Source of the DNA: Calothrix sp. NIES-2100
Lineage (GTDB): Bacteria; Cyanobacteriota; Cyanobacteriia; Cyanobacteriales; Nostocaceae
NCBI RefSeq assembly: GCF_002368195.1
Contig: NZ_AP018178.1
Location: 7,018,645-7,082,644, forward strand
Reading direction: 5' to 3'
DNA length: 64,000 nt
This document shows, piece by piece, positions 8,143 through 16,911 of the stretch (within the stretch, counting starts at the first letter, position 1; the number at the start of each line of letters is the position of its first letter). A model generated the notes under the pieces. That model had not been told where the DNA came from, searched no databases, and saw nothing but the letters and a program-made list of their open reading frames with translations. The position numbers and the translations under genes are program-made.

Positions 8143-9435
8143 TTATCTAATTGCCAAAAAATGTCCGATTAAATATAGGGAACCGCACAATACAACTAAG
8201 TTTTCCGTCGCAGCAAAAGCGGCTGACAAAGCTGATAATAAATCTGGATATGATTGGCAAAGACTTAAGCCGGGACAGATATCAACCGCTAGCTTTGCTA
8301 ATTGATCGGGAACGGCTGAAGCGGTATCCGGTACTGGTACGAGAAATAATCTATCCTCTGGGCGTAACAAGACTTGGAAAATATCAGCATGGTCTTTATT
8401 AGCCATCATTCCCATCACCCAAGTGACAGAAGGATGATTCAAAGTATCGACATAATCGCGTAATACTTCAGCACCTGCTGGGTTATGGGCCCCATCTAGT
8501 AATAATTTATGCTTTTTCCACGCCACCCATTGGATACGCCCAGGCCATTTAGTTTTTGCCATACCATTAATTATGGCTGCTTGGGAAATGTGCCACCCCT
8601 GTTTTTGGAGAATTTCTATCGCAGCTAAAGCCAAGGCAGAATTAGTTAACTGAATTTGTCCTTGTAAGGGTAGGGGATATTGAATTAATTTGGAATTGTC
8701 CTGAGTTTGGTATTCAGCCCATCCGGAAGATATGGGACGCGCAGGCTGGGGGGTAAATACTGGGCATTGTAATTCGACAATCCGCGATCGCACAACTTCT
8801 AGGGCATCTTTTGGCAATTGTCCCACAACCACCGGACATCCAGGTTTGAGAATTCCCGCTTTTTCTCTAGCAATATCAGCGACAGTCGGGCCTAGTTGTT
8901 GCCAATGTTCCCTACTGATGGAAGTAATTATAGTCACCAAAGGGTTGGCGCAAACATTAGTTGCATCCAACCGCCCACCCAATCCCACTTCTACCACCGC
9001 CACATCAACTTGCTGCTGCGCAAAATACAACCAAGCAGCTGCGGTAATCACTTCAAACTGAGTGGGTGATTCATCATCAGGAGCGAACGCTGCTTGCACT
9101 TTTTGTAATAATTCATACAATTCATCGGTAGAAATTGCCTGTTCATTGAGACAAATACGTTCTGTCCAATCAACTAAATGAGGAGAAATATAACGTCCTG
9201 TACGATAACCAGCCTCAGTTAGAACCGATGAAAGATAGGCGCATACAGAACCTTTGCCATTAGTACCAGCAACATGAACCACCGGGACTTGGTGATGAGG
9301 ATTCCCAAGATTAGCCAATAGTTTGACAATCCGTAAGAGTCCTAAATTGATACCAAAGGGTTGAAAAGATTTTAGTAGAGAATCAATATCCACGACTGGG
9401 GGATGAGGGGATGAGGGAAGGGGGACAAATGACAA
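8143..9435 (-). CDS. folC: Bifunctional folylpolyglutamate synthase / dihydrofolate synthase
   Basis: 430 aa Mur-ligase-fold enzyme that adds L-glutamate to dihydropteroate and folates, using ATP. The P-loop is VAGTNGKGSVCAYLS (about residues 54-68); other family blocks are YISPHLVDWTERI, VVEVGLGGRLDATN, REKAGILKPGCPV and LLDGAHNPAGAEVL. The first 13 residues (MSFVPLPSSPHPP) come from repeat-like DNA (GGGGATGAGG units), so the GTG at 9393, giving MDIDSLLKSFQPFG, may be the true start. Sits downstream of psbY on the same strand. Confidence 0.93.
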   Translation of the reverse strand: MSFVPLPSSPHPPVVDIDSLLKSFQPFGINLGLLRIVKLLANLGNPHHQVPVVHVAGTNGKGSVCAYLSSVLTEAGYRTGRYISPHLVDWTERICLNEQAISTDELYELLQKVQAAFAPDDESPTQFEVITAAAWLYFAQQQVDVAVVEVGLGGRLDATNVCANPLVTIITSISREHWQQLGPTVADIAREKAGILKPGCPVVVGQLPKDALEVVRSRIVELQCPVFTPQPARPISSGWAEYQTQDNSKLIQYPLPLQGQIQLTNSALALAAIEILQKQGWHISQAAIINGMAKTKWPGRIQWVAWKKHKLLLDGAHNPAGAEVLRDYVDTLNHPSVTWVMGMMANKDHADIFQVLLRPEDRLFLVPVPDTASAVPDQLAKLAVDICPGLSLCQSYPDLLSALSAAFAATENLVVLCGSLYLIGHFLAIR

Positions 9436-9464
9436 TTGACAATTGACAATTGACCAATCACCAA

Positions 9465-9502
9465 TTAACCGACTGTTCCTAGAAAAAGAAACAGCCGGTT
9501 AA
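9465..9502 (-). terminator. Hairpin downstream of psbY
   Basis: TTAACCGACTGTT (9465-9477) and AACAGCCGGTTAA (9490-9502) form a 13-bp stem with one wobble pair, 24 bases after the psbY stop. There is no T-run after the stem in the psbY direction, so it may act as an mRNA-stabilising or factor-dependent end. Confidence 0.5.
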
Positions 9503-9525
9503 AAAATGTTAATTTTTATTTGCTT

Positions 9526-9651
9526 TTAGGCTTCTTTGTTTAAAAAGTTTTGCACTTGTCTTAATGCAGCAGCACCAATGTTAAACACAGCCCAACCAGC
9601 AGCAATGGCGATTGGTGCTAAAACGATAGCTACGCGAAAATCAATGTCCAT
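9526..9651 (-). CDS. psbY: Photosystem II protein PsbY (41 aa)
   Basis: A 41-codon reading frame starting at the ATG at 9651 and ending with TAA at 9526-9528. The peptide begins MDIDFRVAIVLAPIAIAAGW and ends QVQNFLNKEA; the single membrane helix (about residues 7-25) followed by GAAALRQVQNFLN is the PsbY signature. PsbY is a single-span subunit at the periphery of photosystem II near cytochrome b559. A GGGG stretch 8 bases before the ATG can serve as ribosome site, and a TTGACA hexamer lies upstream at 9686-9691. It is too short for usual length cut-offs. Downstream comes a strong hairpin, then folC. Confidence 0.9.
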   Translation of the reverse strand: MDIDFRVAIVLAPIAIAAGWAVFNIGAAALRQVQNFLNKEA

Positions 9652-9685
9652 ATTTAGAACCCCTCTGTTAAATAAATTAAACTTT

Positions 9686-9691
9686 TGTCAA
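9686..9691 (-). promoter_or_regulatory. Candidate -35 box of psbY
   Basis: A perfect TTGACA on the minus strand 35-40 bases before the psbY ATG. The possible -10 (TTATTTAA-like) is poor and spacing is short, so this is only a candidate. Confidence 0.3.
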
Positions 9692-9854
9692 CTACTCTCA
9701 TTTTTATTGTTAGCTGAAGTGGGCAATTTTTCCAGCCCCATTTGTAAAGAATGTTTACAATTTGGGTGAAGGGGCATGGGGCATTGGGCATTGGGCATTG
9801 ATCATTGGGCAAAGTCCCTTGTCCTCCCTTGTCCTCCTTGTCCTCCTTGTCCCC

Positions 9855-10472
9855 TCATCCCCCTGATTCCGGCTTGGTAAATCCGAGATCAGTTCCCTTA
9901 CCGGCGTGAACCAAGGCTAACTTTTGATATTTTTTGGCGTGTTCAAGAAGTTCTGCGGCTTCGGTGTCTGTGATTTGGCGTACTACTTTACCAGGAACGC
10001 CCACGACTAAGGAAAAAGGTGGTATATCCTTAGTTACTACAGCACCTGCACCAATAATGCTACTAGCACCTACCCGTACACCGTCTAAAATGATTGCGCC
10101 AATCCCAATCAAACTGCCACGTTCAATGTAAGCAGAATGTATCACAGCGCGATGTCCTACGGTGACATGATCTTCTAAAATGGTAGGAAAGCCAGGGTCG
10201 CAGTGTATGATCGCGCCATCTTGTATATTTGTGCATTCACCAATGTCAATGCGTTCTACATCTGCTCTGACTACTGCTCCATACCAAATGCTTACCCCTG
10301 CCTTGATGTTTACCGAACCGATAACGATCGCATTGGCTGCGATAAAAGCAGCAACAGAAAAATCGGGAGATAGCCAGTAAGAAGCTGTAGACACGATAGA
10401 ATATGAATATGGTACCCAGGAACACTGGAGAAACTCCAACATTTCAGGCTGGTTGCAAAACCAGAATATCAC
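9855..10472 (-). CDS. Gamma-carbonic-anhydrase-like hexapeptide-repeat protein (YrdA/PaaY type)
   Basis: 205 aa left-handed beta-helix protein. Hexapeptide turns run from about residue 40 to 160 (IGSVNIKAGVSIWYGAVVRA, ILDGVRVGASSIIGAGAVV). The metal-site histidines are visible in GAIIHCD, VTVGHRAVIHS, matching the zinc/iron ligands of gamma-carbonic anhydrases. The family also includes acyltransferase-like proteins, so CO2 hydration is plausible, not proven; the C-terminal helix (AAELLEHAKKYQKLA) is typical. The first 33 residues lack similarity to the usual start; homologues begin close to TASYWLSPDFS, so the start is uncertain. Confidence 0.85.
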   Translation of the reverse strand: MIFWFCNQPEMLEFLQCSWVPYSYSIVSTASYWLSPDFSVAAFIAANAIVIGSVNIKAGVSIWYGAVVRADVERIDIGECTNIQDGAIIHCDPGFPTILEDHVTVGHRAVIHSAYIERGSLIGIGAIILDGVRVGASSIIGAGAVVTKDIPPFSLVVGVPGKVVRQITDTEAAELLEHAKKYQKLALVHAGKGTDLGFTKPESGG

Positions 10473-10707
10473 AGGGTCAACTGAAGACTAAAGTGTGAAG
10501 TCTGAAGTCTGAAATTCTGAATTCATCCTTTAAACTTCAAACTTCTTTGGTCAAGCTTCTATACTGAGGAAGACACTCGTGAATACTGTAATTGCCACAA
10601 GTCAGTGACTGTGTAGCAATAGGCAGGTAACCCCAATTGGTGGAGCCGAAGTGTAAAATCAAACCCACTGGTGCTGGTGAAGACAAAACTATGTTTCGAC
10701 GCACTTC

Positions 10708-11223
10708 ATGATGAATCCAGGCTTGCAGTACCCAATATTTGGCCCCGAAATTCAGTGTCCCCACTGTCGCCAAACCATTCAGGCGTTGACACTCACAGAT
10801 ACCTATTTGTGTCCGCGTCATGGGGCTTTTGAGGCTAATCCGAAAACGGGTGAATTAGTTCATTTACAGTCGGGACGGCATTGGCGAAAGTGGAATAATG
10901 AATGGTACAGACAACATACCCATCCCGATGGGATTCGGTTTGAAATTCACGAAGCGTTAGATAAGCTTTATACCCAAGGGTATCGAGCAACGCGGGTGAT
11001 TATTGCGCGTCGTTATCAGGAGTTAATGAGTGGCTATTTAGAACGCAGCACTCCTTGGCGTTCTGGACAACAGCCAGAAAATACCTCAGCGCGACTATAC
11101 GGTTTACCTGTGGAGTTTAGCCCCGATGCTGCTGAGGAATCCTGTTGGGAAGTGATTAATTTTGATTTGGAAAAAGAGCCTGGTGTCCCTGTGCGCTATC
11201 CTTATTTCCGATTATTTGAGTAA
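10708..11223 (+). CDS. Cyanobacterial TIGR02652-like protein with zinc-ribbon N-terminus
   Basis: 171 aa, soluble. Begins MMNPGLQYPIFGPEIQCPHC; CPHC (residues 17-20) and a later CPRHG (about 37-41) could bind a metal. The core (SGRHWRKWNNEWYRQHTHPDG, then RFEIHEALDKLY and ATRVIIARRYQELMSGYLER) is rich in Trp, His and Arg. I recognise it as a conserved cyanobacterial family close to TIGR02652; its function is unknown. It stands alone, followed by TCATTAG heptamer repeats. Confidence 0.75.
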   Translation: MMNPGLQYPIFGPEIQCPHCRQTIQALTLTDTYLCPRHGAFEANPKTGELVHLQSGRHWRKWNNEWYRQHTHPDGIRFEIHEALDKLYTQGYRATRVIIARRYQELMSGYLERSTPWRSGQQPENTSARLYGLPVEFSPDAAEESCWEVINFDLEKEPGVPVRYPYFRLFE

Positions 11224-11227
11224 ATGG

Positions 11228-11255
11228 TCATTAGTCATTAGTCATTAGTCATTAG
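11228..11255. repeat. Heptanucleotide repeat, TCATTAG x4
   Basis: Four perfect TCATTAG units directly after the stop codon of the upstream gene, followed by a degenerate unit. Same class as the other 7-base tandem repeats in this window. Confidence 0.8.
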
Positions 11256-11352
11256 TCAAGAGTTAAAAGTCATTGCTGTGCAGTAAATGACAAAAACTAA
11301 CGCCCAAGGACAAATGACTAATGACAAAGGACAAATGACTAATGACAAAACT

Positions 11353-11778
11353 ATGCACCACGCTTCGATTCGGACTGCGAATATTCATCAGGCGATCGCC
11401 TTCTATGAACAATTGGGGTTTACAGTTTGTGAACGCTTCACTACAGGCTACACCCTAGCTTGTTGGATGGAAGGATTGGGTGGGAGAATTGAACTCATCC
11501 AAATTCCCGAACCAAAACCAGCCCCAGATGCTTTTGCAGACGAACATTATGTGGGCTATTATCATCTCTCATTCGATTTAACAGAGATTACACCAGATTT
11601 GCCCAGTTGGTTAACCAGTTTACAACAACGATTGGCAATAGCAGATCTGCAACCGCTGAAAGTACTTTTAGAACCAACACAGCAACAAATAGGCGATCGC
11701 ATTTTTGAAGTCGCTTTCATCGCTGATGCTGATGGTTTACCTTTGGAATTTCTGCGAATTTTAGCCAAATTAAACTAA
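11353..11778 (+). CDS. VOC-superfamily (glyoxalase/bleomycin-resistance-like) protein
   Basis: 141 aa from the ATG at 11353. Starts MHHASIRTANIHQAIAFYEQ, a classic VOC beta-alpha-beta opening with a metal-ligand-type His, and ends with a strand of the form ADADGLPLEFLRI, where the Glu would be the last ligand. VOC proteins include glyoxalase I and dioxygenases; no substrate can be assigned. An in-frame ATG at 11287 would add 22 residues (MTKTNAQGQMTNDKGQMTND...), but these are translated from ATGAC-type repeat DNA and are unlikely to be real. An intrinsic terminator overlaps the stop codon. Confidence 0.82.
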   Translation: MHHASIRTANIHQAIAFYEQLGFTVCERFTTGYTLACWMEGLGGRIELIQIPEPKPAPDAFADEHYVGYYHLSFDLTEITPDLPSWLTSLQQRLAIADLQPLKVLLEPTQQQIGDRIFEVAFIADADGLPLEFLRILAKLN

Positions 11779-11788
11779 TTTGGCTTTT
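11764..11788 (+). terminator. Intrinsic terminator overlapping the VOC gene stop codon
   Basis: GCCAAATTA (11764-11772), a 3-base loop and TAATTTGGC (11776-11784) form a perfect 9-bp stem followed by TTTTAT. The stop TAA (11776-11778) is part of the stem. A second hairpin, CTGATTTT/AAAATCAG, follows at 11795-11817. Confidence 0.75.
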
Positions 11789-12053
11789 ATATTGCTGATT
11801 TTGGCTGCTAAAATCAGTTATCTTGATACATTCACTTAGGCAAAAGATTAATAATTAAAAAAATATTTAATTTTGACCTGACATCAGGAAATCATGGCCT
11901 CGTGCATTGTCAATATTTAGGGATCAAGCACCCTACTCACATAAATCTTGGGTAATTTATTTGTTTGGACTCACTAAGAGATTAAGCACAGGGATTAAAC
12001 TATAGTCATCATGCAAAAGATGTAACTTAGTTTACAGGGTATCTGCAAAATTC

Positions 12054-14867
12054 ATGTCTGTGTTCTCCACCTGGTATCGATATCGTTTTCCGTTATTGCT
12101 GTTGAGTCTATCGATGATTGCAGTGTTATTATTTAGCGATAAACCTGCTGATAGCCAAAATATGGTAGTGTCCCAGCAGATACATGCTCAGTCAATAGTA
12201 GATAGAGAAAAAATTCTACCCCTAAAAGTGACAGAAAACGTCAACAAGACATTGCTAGAGAATGGTTTGACGGTGCTGACAAAGGAAGTGCATACCGCAC
12301 CGGTGGTAACTGTTCAGGTTTGGTACAAGGTAGGTTCGCGCAACGAAGAAGCGGGAATGAATGGTATTGCTCACCAGTTAGAACACATGATGTTTAAAGG
12401 GACGCAAACTCGTCCAATTCAATTTGGGAGGTTGTTTAGTGCTTTAGGTAGTGACTCGAACGCTTTCACCAGCTACGATCAAACGGCGTATTACGGGACT
12501 GCGGAACGAAATAAGCTCAAAGCGCTGCTAATTTTAGAAGCAGATCGGATGCAAAATTCGCTTATTGGTACTGAACAACTAGCCAGTGAAAAGCGAGTAG
12601 TAATTTCTGAGTTACAAGGTTACGAAAATAGCCCAGAATACCGTCTAAACCGCGCCGTGATGCGAGCAGCTTTTCCCGATCATGGTTACGGTTTACCTGT
12701 GGGTGGAACAAAAGCTGATGTAGAAAAATTTACAGTAGAACAGGTACAGCAGTATTATCAGAAATATTACAGTCCTGACAATGCCGTTTTAGTAATTGTC
12801 GGAGATTTTCAAACTGCTCCAACTCTGGAAGCAGTCAAAGAAATATTTGGGAAATTACCCAACACTCAACCGTCAACCGTCAACCGTCAACCGTCAACCG
12901 TCAACCGTCAACAGTTATCAGCATCACCCATTGTGCTACAAGAAGCAGGAGCAGGGGAACTGTTGCAAGTAGTTTACCCCCTACCGGATGTGAACCATCC
13001 AGATGTGCCAGCATTGGATGTGATGGATTATATTTTGACTGAGGGAAGAACTTCAAGACTGGATCAGGTATTGGTAGAATCAGGTTTAGCTAGCGAAATC
13101 AGTGCTTCTGTGGTTAGCTTGCGGGAATTTGGTTGGTATGAACTGTTGGTAACAGCTGCTTCTGACCAAAATTTGACCAAAATTGACTCGGTATTAAATC
13201 AGGCGATCGCCAATTTAGTAAAATCAGGAGTCACAGCAGCAGAAGTCAATCGAGCGAAAACCCAATTAGAAGCAGCGGTAATTTTAGCTAACCGCGATCT
13301 CACCAACCAAGCAATGCAATTGGGTAATGATGAAACAACTGCTGGTGACTATCGCTATACAGAACGCTACTTAGCAGCTATTCGCAAGGTGACACCAGCG
13401 GATGTTGTGGCTGTAGTCAAAAAATACCTCAAACCAGAAGCACGTATAGTCGGTTTATTTGAACCTAGTCAAAAGCAGACAAAAGCGGGTACAAACAAAG
13501 CACATTCTGCACAAAATACCGAAAATTTCGCTCCCGGATCGCCTGTAGCTCCAACCGAGGTATTAAAATATTTACCTGCGGTGGATGAAGCAATAGACAT
13601 AGGCAAGCGAGAATTACCACAACAATTGAAATTTGCCAATGGTTTGCGGTTATTACTACTACCCGATCGCAGTATTCCTACTGTCACCCTAAGTGGTCAT
13701 ATCAACGCCGGAATGGAATTTGACCCTGAGGATAAAGCTGGATTAGCATCTTTGGTAGCAGATAACTTGACGAATGGGACTAAAACTAAAGACTTCTTAA
13801 CAATTGCCCAAGCCTTGGAAGAACGAGGTGCAAATCTGGAGTTTAGAGCATACCGCGAAGGCGTACACATTGAAGGTGATAGTTTAGCTGCTGATTTACC
13901 TGTACTCTTGCAAACTTTAGCAGACGTAGTTAAAAATAGTACATTTCCAGCGAAAGAATTGGAACTTGAACGCCAACAAGCTTTAACTAATCTCAAATTG
14001 GACTTAGATGATCCAGATGAAGTAGCAATTAGAACATTTGTACAGTCAATTTATCCGCGAAAGCATCCTTTACATAGCTTCCCGACAAAAGAGAGCTTAA
14101 AGCAGATTAAGCGTAAAGATGTGATTGCTTTCAAAGAAAAATATTATCGTCCAGACAATACAGTGATAGCCCTGGTAGGAGATTTTGAGCCAGCAAAAGT
14201 GCGATCGCTCATTGAAAAAGAGTTTGGTGATTGGAAAATTAGCGGTCAACCGCCAAAATTAGAATATCCTCAAGTCTCAATGCCCGAAAAAGTAGTGCGT
14301 GTAAACTCTATCCTACCAGGGAAAGCCCAAGCGATTACTTATATGGGTTACACAGGCATTAATCGTAAAGATCCCCGATTTTATGCAGCCTTAGTTTTGA
14401 ATCAGATTTTGGGAGGCGACACCTTATCTAGTAGACTAGGCGCAGAAGTACGCGATCGCCAAGGACTTACCTATGGAATTTATAGCTACTTCCAAGTCGG
14501 AAAAAATGCTGGCACATTTTGGATTGAATTGCAAACCAGCCCAGAAGATACGAATAAAGCGATCGCCAGCACCCAAAAGCTGTTAAAGCAAATTCATCAA
14601 CAAGGTGCGATCGCATCAGAAGTGGATGCAGCTAAACAAACACTAGTCAGCAATTACAATGTTTCTTTAGTCAACCCAGAGGAATTAAGCAAAACTATCT
14701 TGATGAACCAAGTGTATGGACTCGATGAAGTCGAACTGCACTCTTTTTCAGAAAAAATTCAGCAAGTGAGCCTCGATCAAGTCAATCAAGCAGCCCGTGA
14801 ATTACTCCACCCCGATAAGATTGTCGTAGTCACCGCAGGCCCTGCTGTCTTAGCCAACCTTAGATAA
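12054..14867 (+). CDS. M16 family zinc metallopeptidase, double-domain form
   Basis: 937 aa with an N-terminal membrane or signal segment (about residues 11-28), so exported or membrane-anchored. Two M16 halves follow. The first carries the inverted zinc motif HQLEH (107-111) and a downstream Glu in LASEKRVVISELQGYENS, so it is predicted active. The second half (from about 520, LPQQLKFANGLRLLLLPDRS) has no HxxEH (the place reads LASLVADNLTNGT), as in the non-catalytic half of PQQL/processing-peptidase-like proteins. Residues about 271-288 (QPSTVNRQPSTVNRQQ) are translated from six TCAACCG units plus one variant, inserted in frame between the first catalytic and C-terminal subdomains. No operon partner is evident. 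Confidence 0.92.
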   Translation: MSVFSTWYRYRFPLLLLSLSMIAVLLFSDKPADSQNMVVSQQIHAQSIVDREKILPLKVTENVNKTLLENGLTVLTKEVHTAPVVTVQVWYKVGSRNEEAGMNGIAHQLEHMMFKGTQTRPIQFGRLFSALGSDSNAFTSYDQTAYYGTAERNKLKALLILEADRMQNSLIGTEQLASEKRVVISELQGYENSPEYRLNRAVMRAAFPDHGYGLPVGGTKADVEKFTVEQVQQYYQKYYSPDNAVLVIVGDFQTAPTLEAVKEIFGKLPNTQPSTVNRQPSTVNRQQLSASPIVLQEAGAGELLQVVYPLPDVNHPDVPALDVMDYILTEGRTSRLDQVLVESGLASEISASVVSLREFGWYELLVTAASDQNLTKIDSVLNQAIANLVKSGVTAAEVNRAKTQLEAAVILANRDLTNQAMQLGNDETTAGDYRYTERYLAAIRKVTPADVVAVVKKYLKPEARIVGLFEPSQKQTKAGTNKAHSAQNTENFAPGSPVAPTEVLKYLPAVDEAIDIGKRELPQQLKFANGLRLLLLPDRSIPTVTLSGHINAGMEFDPEDKAGLASLVADNLTNGTKTKDFLTIAQALEERGANLEFRAYREGVHIEGDSLAADLPVLLQTLADVVKNSTFPAKELELERQQALTNLKLDLDDPDEVAIRTFVQSIYPRKHPLHSFPTKESLKQIKRKDVIAFKEKYYRPDNTVIALVGDFEPAKVRSLIEKEFGDWKISGQPPKLEYPQVSMPEKVVRVNSILPGKAQAITYMGYTGINRKDPRFYAALVLNQILGGDTLSSRLGAEVRDRQGLTYGIYSYFQVGKNAGTFWIELQTSPEDTNKAIASTQKLLKQIHQQGAIASEVDAAKQTLVSNYNVSLVNPEELSKTILMNQVYGLDEVELHSFSEKIQQVSLDQVNQAARELLHPDKIVVVTAGPAVLANLR
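12866..12914. repeat. Heptanucleotide array inside the M16 peptidase gene
   Basis: Six perfect TCAACCG units followed by TCAACAG (49 bases), translated as a repeated QPSTVNR heptapeptide. Same sequence family as the array at 16723-16869 and, on the other strand, 27160-27201. Confidence 0.9.
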
Positions 14868-15254
14868 TTACTAATTCGTAATTCGTAATTCGTAATTCGT
14901 AATTCAACAATTATTGAGAGTTTGCAATCTCTAGAACTCGGAGTATTTTTAAATCACCATCCATCGAGTAATTCCGAATTGGAAAAACGAATACGAATGA
15001 TGCATTTGTAAGAGTGGGGTTTCCCCGCCCATGAGGAAAATCCGTGCATACAATCATTGATTGAATCGGGATTAGTTACAAAAATTATTAAAATAATTCG
15101 TCATTAACTGTTTGGAACTGGTGCTACACCTAACTGCAACAAAGCCGCCTATAAACGAATAGTGTTTCCCCAAAAATTACAAATTAGTAATTATTTAAAA
15201 ATCAATCCCAAATTGTGATTATAATTTGGAAATTTATATATTTATTTTACTGAG
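14868..15254. other. Gap with TAATTCG heptamer repeats (14872-14906)
   Basis: 387 bases between the peptidase and cupredoxin genes. It opens with four TAATTCG units and one TAATTCA at 14872-14906. A short GTGGGGTTTCCCCGCCC palindrome lies near 15014. The last 100 bases are AT-rich and probably contain the cupredoxin promoter; nothing else is visible. Confidence 0.7.
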
Positions 15255-15713
15255 ATGCAAACAATCAAACGGATTTATATCCTCTTATTATTAATGCTGT
15301 GCATTAGTTTCAGCAGTACTAATCCGGCATTAGCAGCGAATGTCTCTGGCGATTTACTCAAACAAGCTGCGATCGAAATTCCCATTAGCTTAGGGAATGC
15401 AGCTAACGAACTCAAATTTGAGCCAAATACCTTAGAATTTGTGACTGGGAAACGCTACAATCTCCGACTCACCAATCCTAGCCAACTGAAGCATTATTTT
15501 ACTGCCAAAGACTTTGCTGATGGCATCTGGACACAAAAAGTCGAAGCAGGCAAAGTAGAAATTAAAGGAGCTATCCATGAACTGGAACTCAAACCCGGTG
15601 CGACAGCTGAATGGGTATTTGTGCCGCTCAAGCCGGGAAAATATACCTTACGCTGCTCAGTAGCAGGACATACAGAAGCAGGGATGACTGGAGAGATTAC
15701 CGTCAGCAATTAA
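15255..15713 (+). CDS. Exported cupredoxin (plastocyanin/azurin-like)
   Basis: 152 aa. A signal peptide covers residues 1-27 (cleavage after PALA). The mature protein is a cupredoxin with all type 1 copper ligands in order: His80 (QLKHYF), Cys134 (LRCSV), His139 (GHTE) and Met144 (GMTG). The Cys-x4-His-x4-Met spacing differs from plastocyanin (Cys-x2-His-x4-Met) and is nearer azurin-like proteins, so it is not petE. An electron-transfer or copper-handling role in the lumen or periplasm is likely; the redox partner is unknown. Single gene. Confidence 0.85.
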   Translation: MQTIKRIYILLLLMLCISFSSTNPALAANVSGDLLKQAAIEIPISLGNAANELKFEPNTLEFVTGKRYNLRLTNPSQLKHYFTAKDFADGIWTQKVEAGKVEIKGAIHELELKPGATAEWVFVPLKPGKYTLRCSVAGHTEAGMTGEITVSN

Positions 15714-15898
15714 CAATTCCAAAGTTAAAATAAGTTAATTTAAATATAGACATAATTTCTCAACTGTGAGAATTAGCAGTGTCCAGATCCCTGACTTCTC
15801 AAAGAAGTCGGGGATATAATTTCTCACGAATGATTTACGACTGCTATAGAAAACATTTAACCTCCAGCGTTCTTTGCGCTGATCACTTTTAATTTCCC

Positions 15899-16726
15899 AT
15901 GAACATTCTCAGTAACTTACTTGCTCAAGCAACTCAGCCAGCATCTCCCAGCAAACAACGCCGAGGTATCGAAATTAAATCGCCGCGAGAAATTGATATC
16001 ATGCGGGAATCAGCCAAAATTGTGGCTACTGTACTCAAAGAAATTTCTGAGCTAGTCCAACCAGGAATGACTACGGCTGATTTAGATGCTCATGCGGAAA
16101 AACGCATTCGCGAAATGGGTGCAACCCCGAGCTTTAAGGGATATCACGGATTTCCTGGCTCTATATGTTCCAGTATTAACAATGAAGTTGTACATGGGAT
16201 TCCAAGTCAAAAGAAAGTAATTCGCACTGGAGATGTATTAAAAGTAGATACAGGTGCTTACTACCAAGGGTTTCATGGTGATTCTTGCATTACAATTGCC
16301 GTGGGTGAAGTTACCCCCCAAGCCGCTAAACTAATTCGCGTCGCCGAGGAATCTCTCTACAAAGGTATTGAACAAGTCAAGGCAGGTGTATACTTGCTGG
16401 ATATTGCTGGGGCAATTGAAGACCATGTCAAAGCTAATGGTTTTAGTGTGGTTGAAGAATTTACCGGACATGGTGTAGGACGTAATTTACACGAAGAACC
16501 TTCTGTGTTTAACTACCGCACCAGAGAAATGCCAAATGTAAAACTACGTGCGGGAATGACTTTGGCTATTGAGCCAATTTTAAACGCAGGTTCCAAACAT
16601 ACGCGAACCTTAGCCGATCGCTGGACAGCGGTAACTGTAGATAATGCTTTGTCGGCGCAGTTTGAGCATACTGTGTTAGTTACAGAAACCGGCTATGAAA
16701 TTTTGACCGATCGCACAAAAGTTTAA
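15899..16726 (+). CDS. map: Type I methionine aminopeptidase
   Basis: 275 aa. Removes the initiator Met from new proteins using a two-metal centre. Ligands are visible in order: Asp in KVDTGAYY, Asp in FHGDSCI, His in TGHGVGRNLHEEP, Glu in AIEPIL and Glu in QFEHTV. The N-terminal 25 residues (LLAQATQPASPSKQRR) are a non-conserved extension. The stop codon TAA lies inside the first unit of a 21-unit heptamer array. Confidence 0.95.
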   Translation: MNILSNLLAQATQPASPSKQRRGIEIKSPREIDIMRESAKIVATVLKEISELVQPGMTTADLDAHAEKRIREMGATPSFKGYHGFPGSICSSINNEVVHGIPSQKKVIRTGDVLKVDTGAYYQGFHGDSCITIAVGEVTPQAAKLIRVAEESLYKGIEQVKAGVYLLDIAGAIEDHVKANGFSVVEEFTGHGVGRNLHEEPSVFNYRTREMPNVKLRAGMTLAIEPILNAGSKHTRTLADRWTAVTVDNALSAQFEHTVLVTETGYEILTDRTKV

Positions 16727-16869
16727 CAGTCAACAGTCAACGGTCAACGGTCAATAGTCAACAGTCAACAGTCAACAGTCAACGGTCAACAGTCAACAGT
16801 CAACAGTCAACAGTCAACGGTCAACAGTCAACGGTCAACAGTCAACAGTCAACAGTCAACGGTCAACAG
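16723..16869. repeat. Long STRR heptamer array TCAACAG/TCAACGG
   Basis: About 21 contiguous 7-base units (147 bases), mostly TCAACAG with TCAACGG and one TCAATAG variant; the first unit, TTAACAG, includes the map stop codon. It fills most of the gap between map and the convergent debranching-enzyme gene. Confidence 0.92.
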
Positions 16870-16911
16870 TCAAAACCAATGACTATTGACCAATGACCAT
16901 TGACCATAATT

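Noticed and set aside
8027..8402. Overlapping plus-strand frames near the end of folC
   Set aside because: They run antisense through folC and show no protein-like pattern.
10537..10821. Minus-strand frame of 94 codons before the TIGR02652-like gene
   Set aside because: Half of it is antisense to the plus-strand gene; low coding character and no ribosome site.
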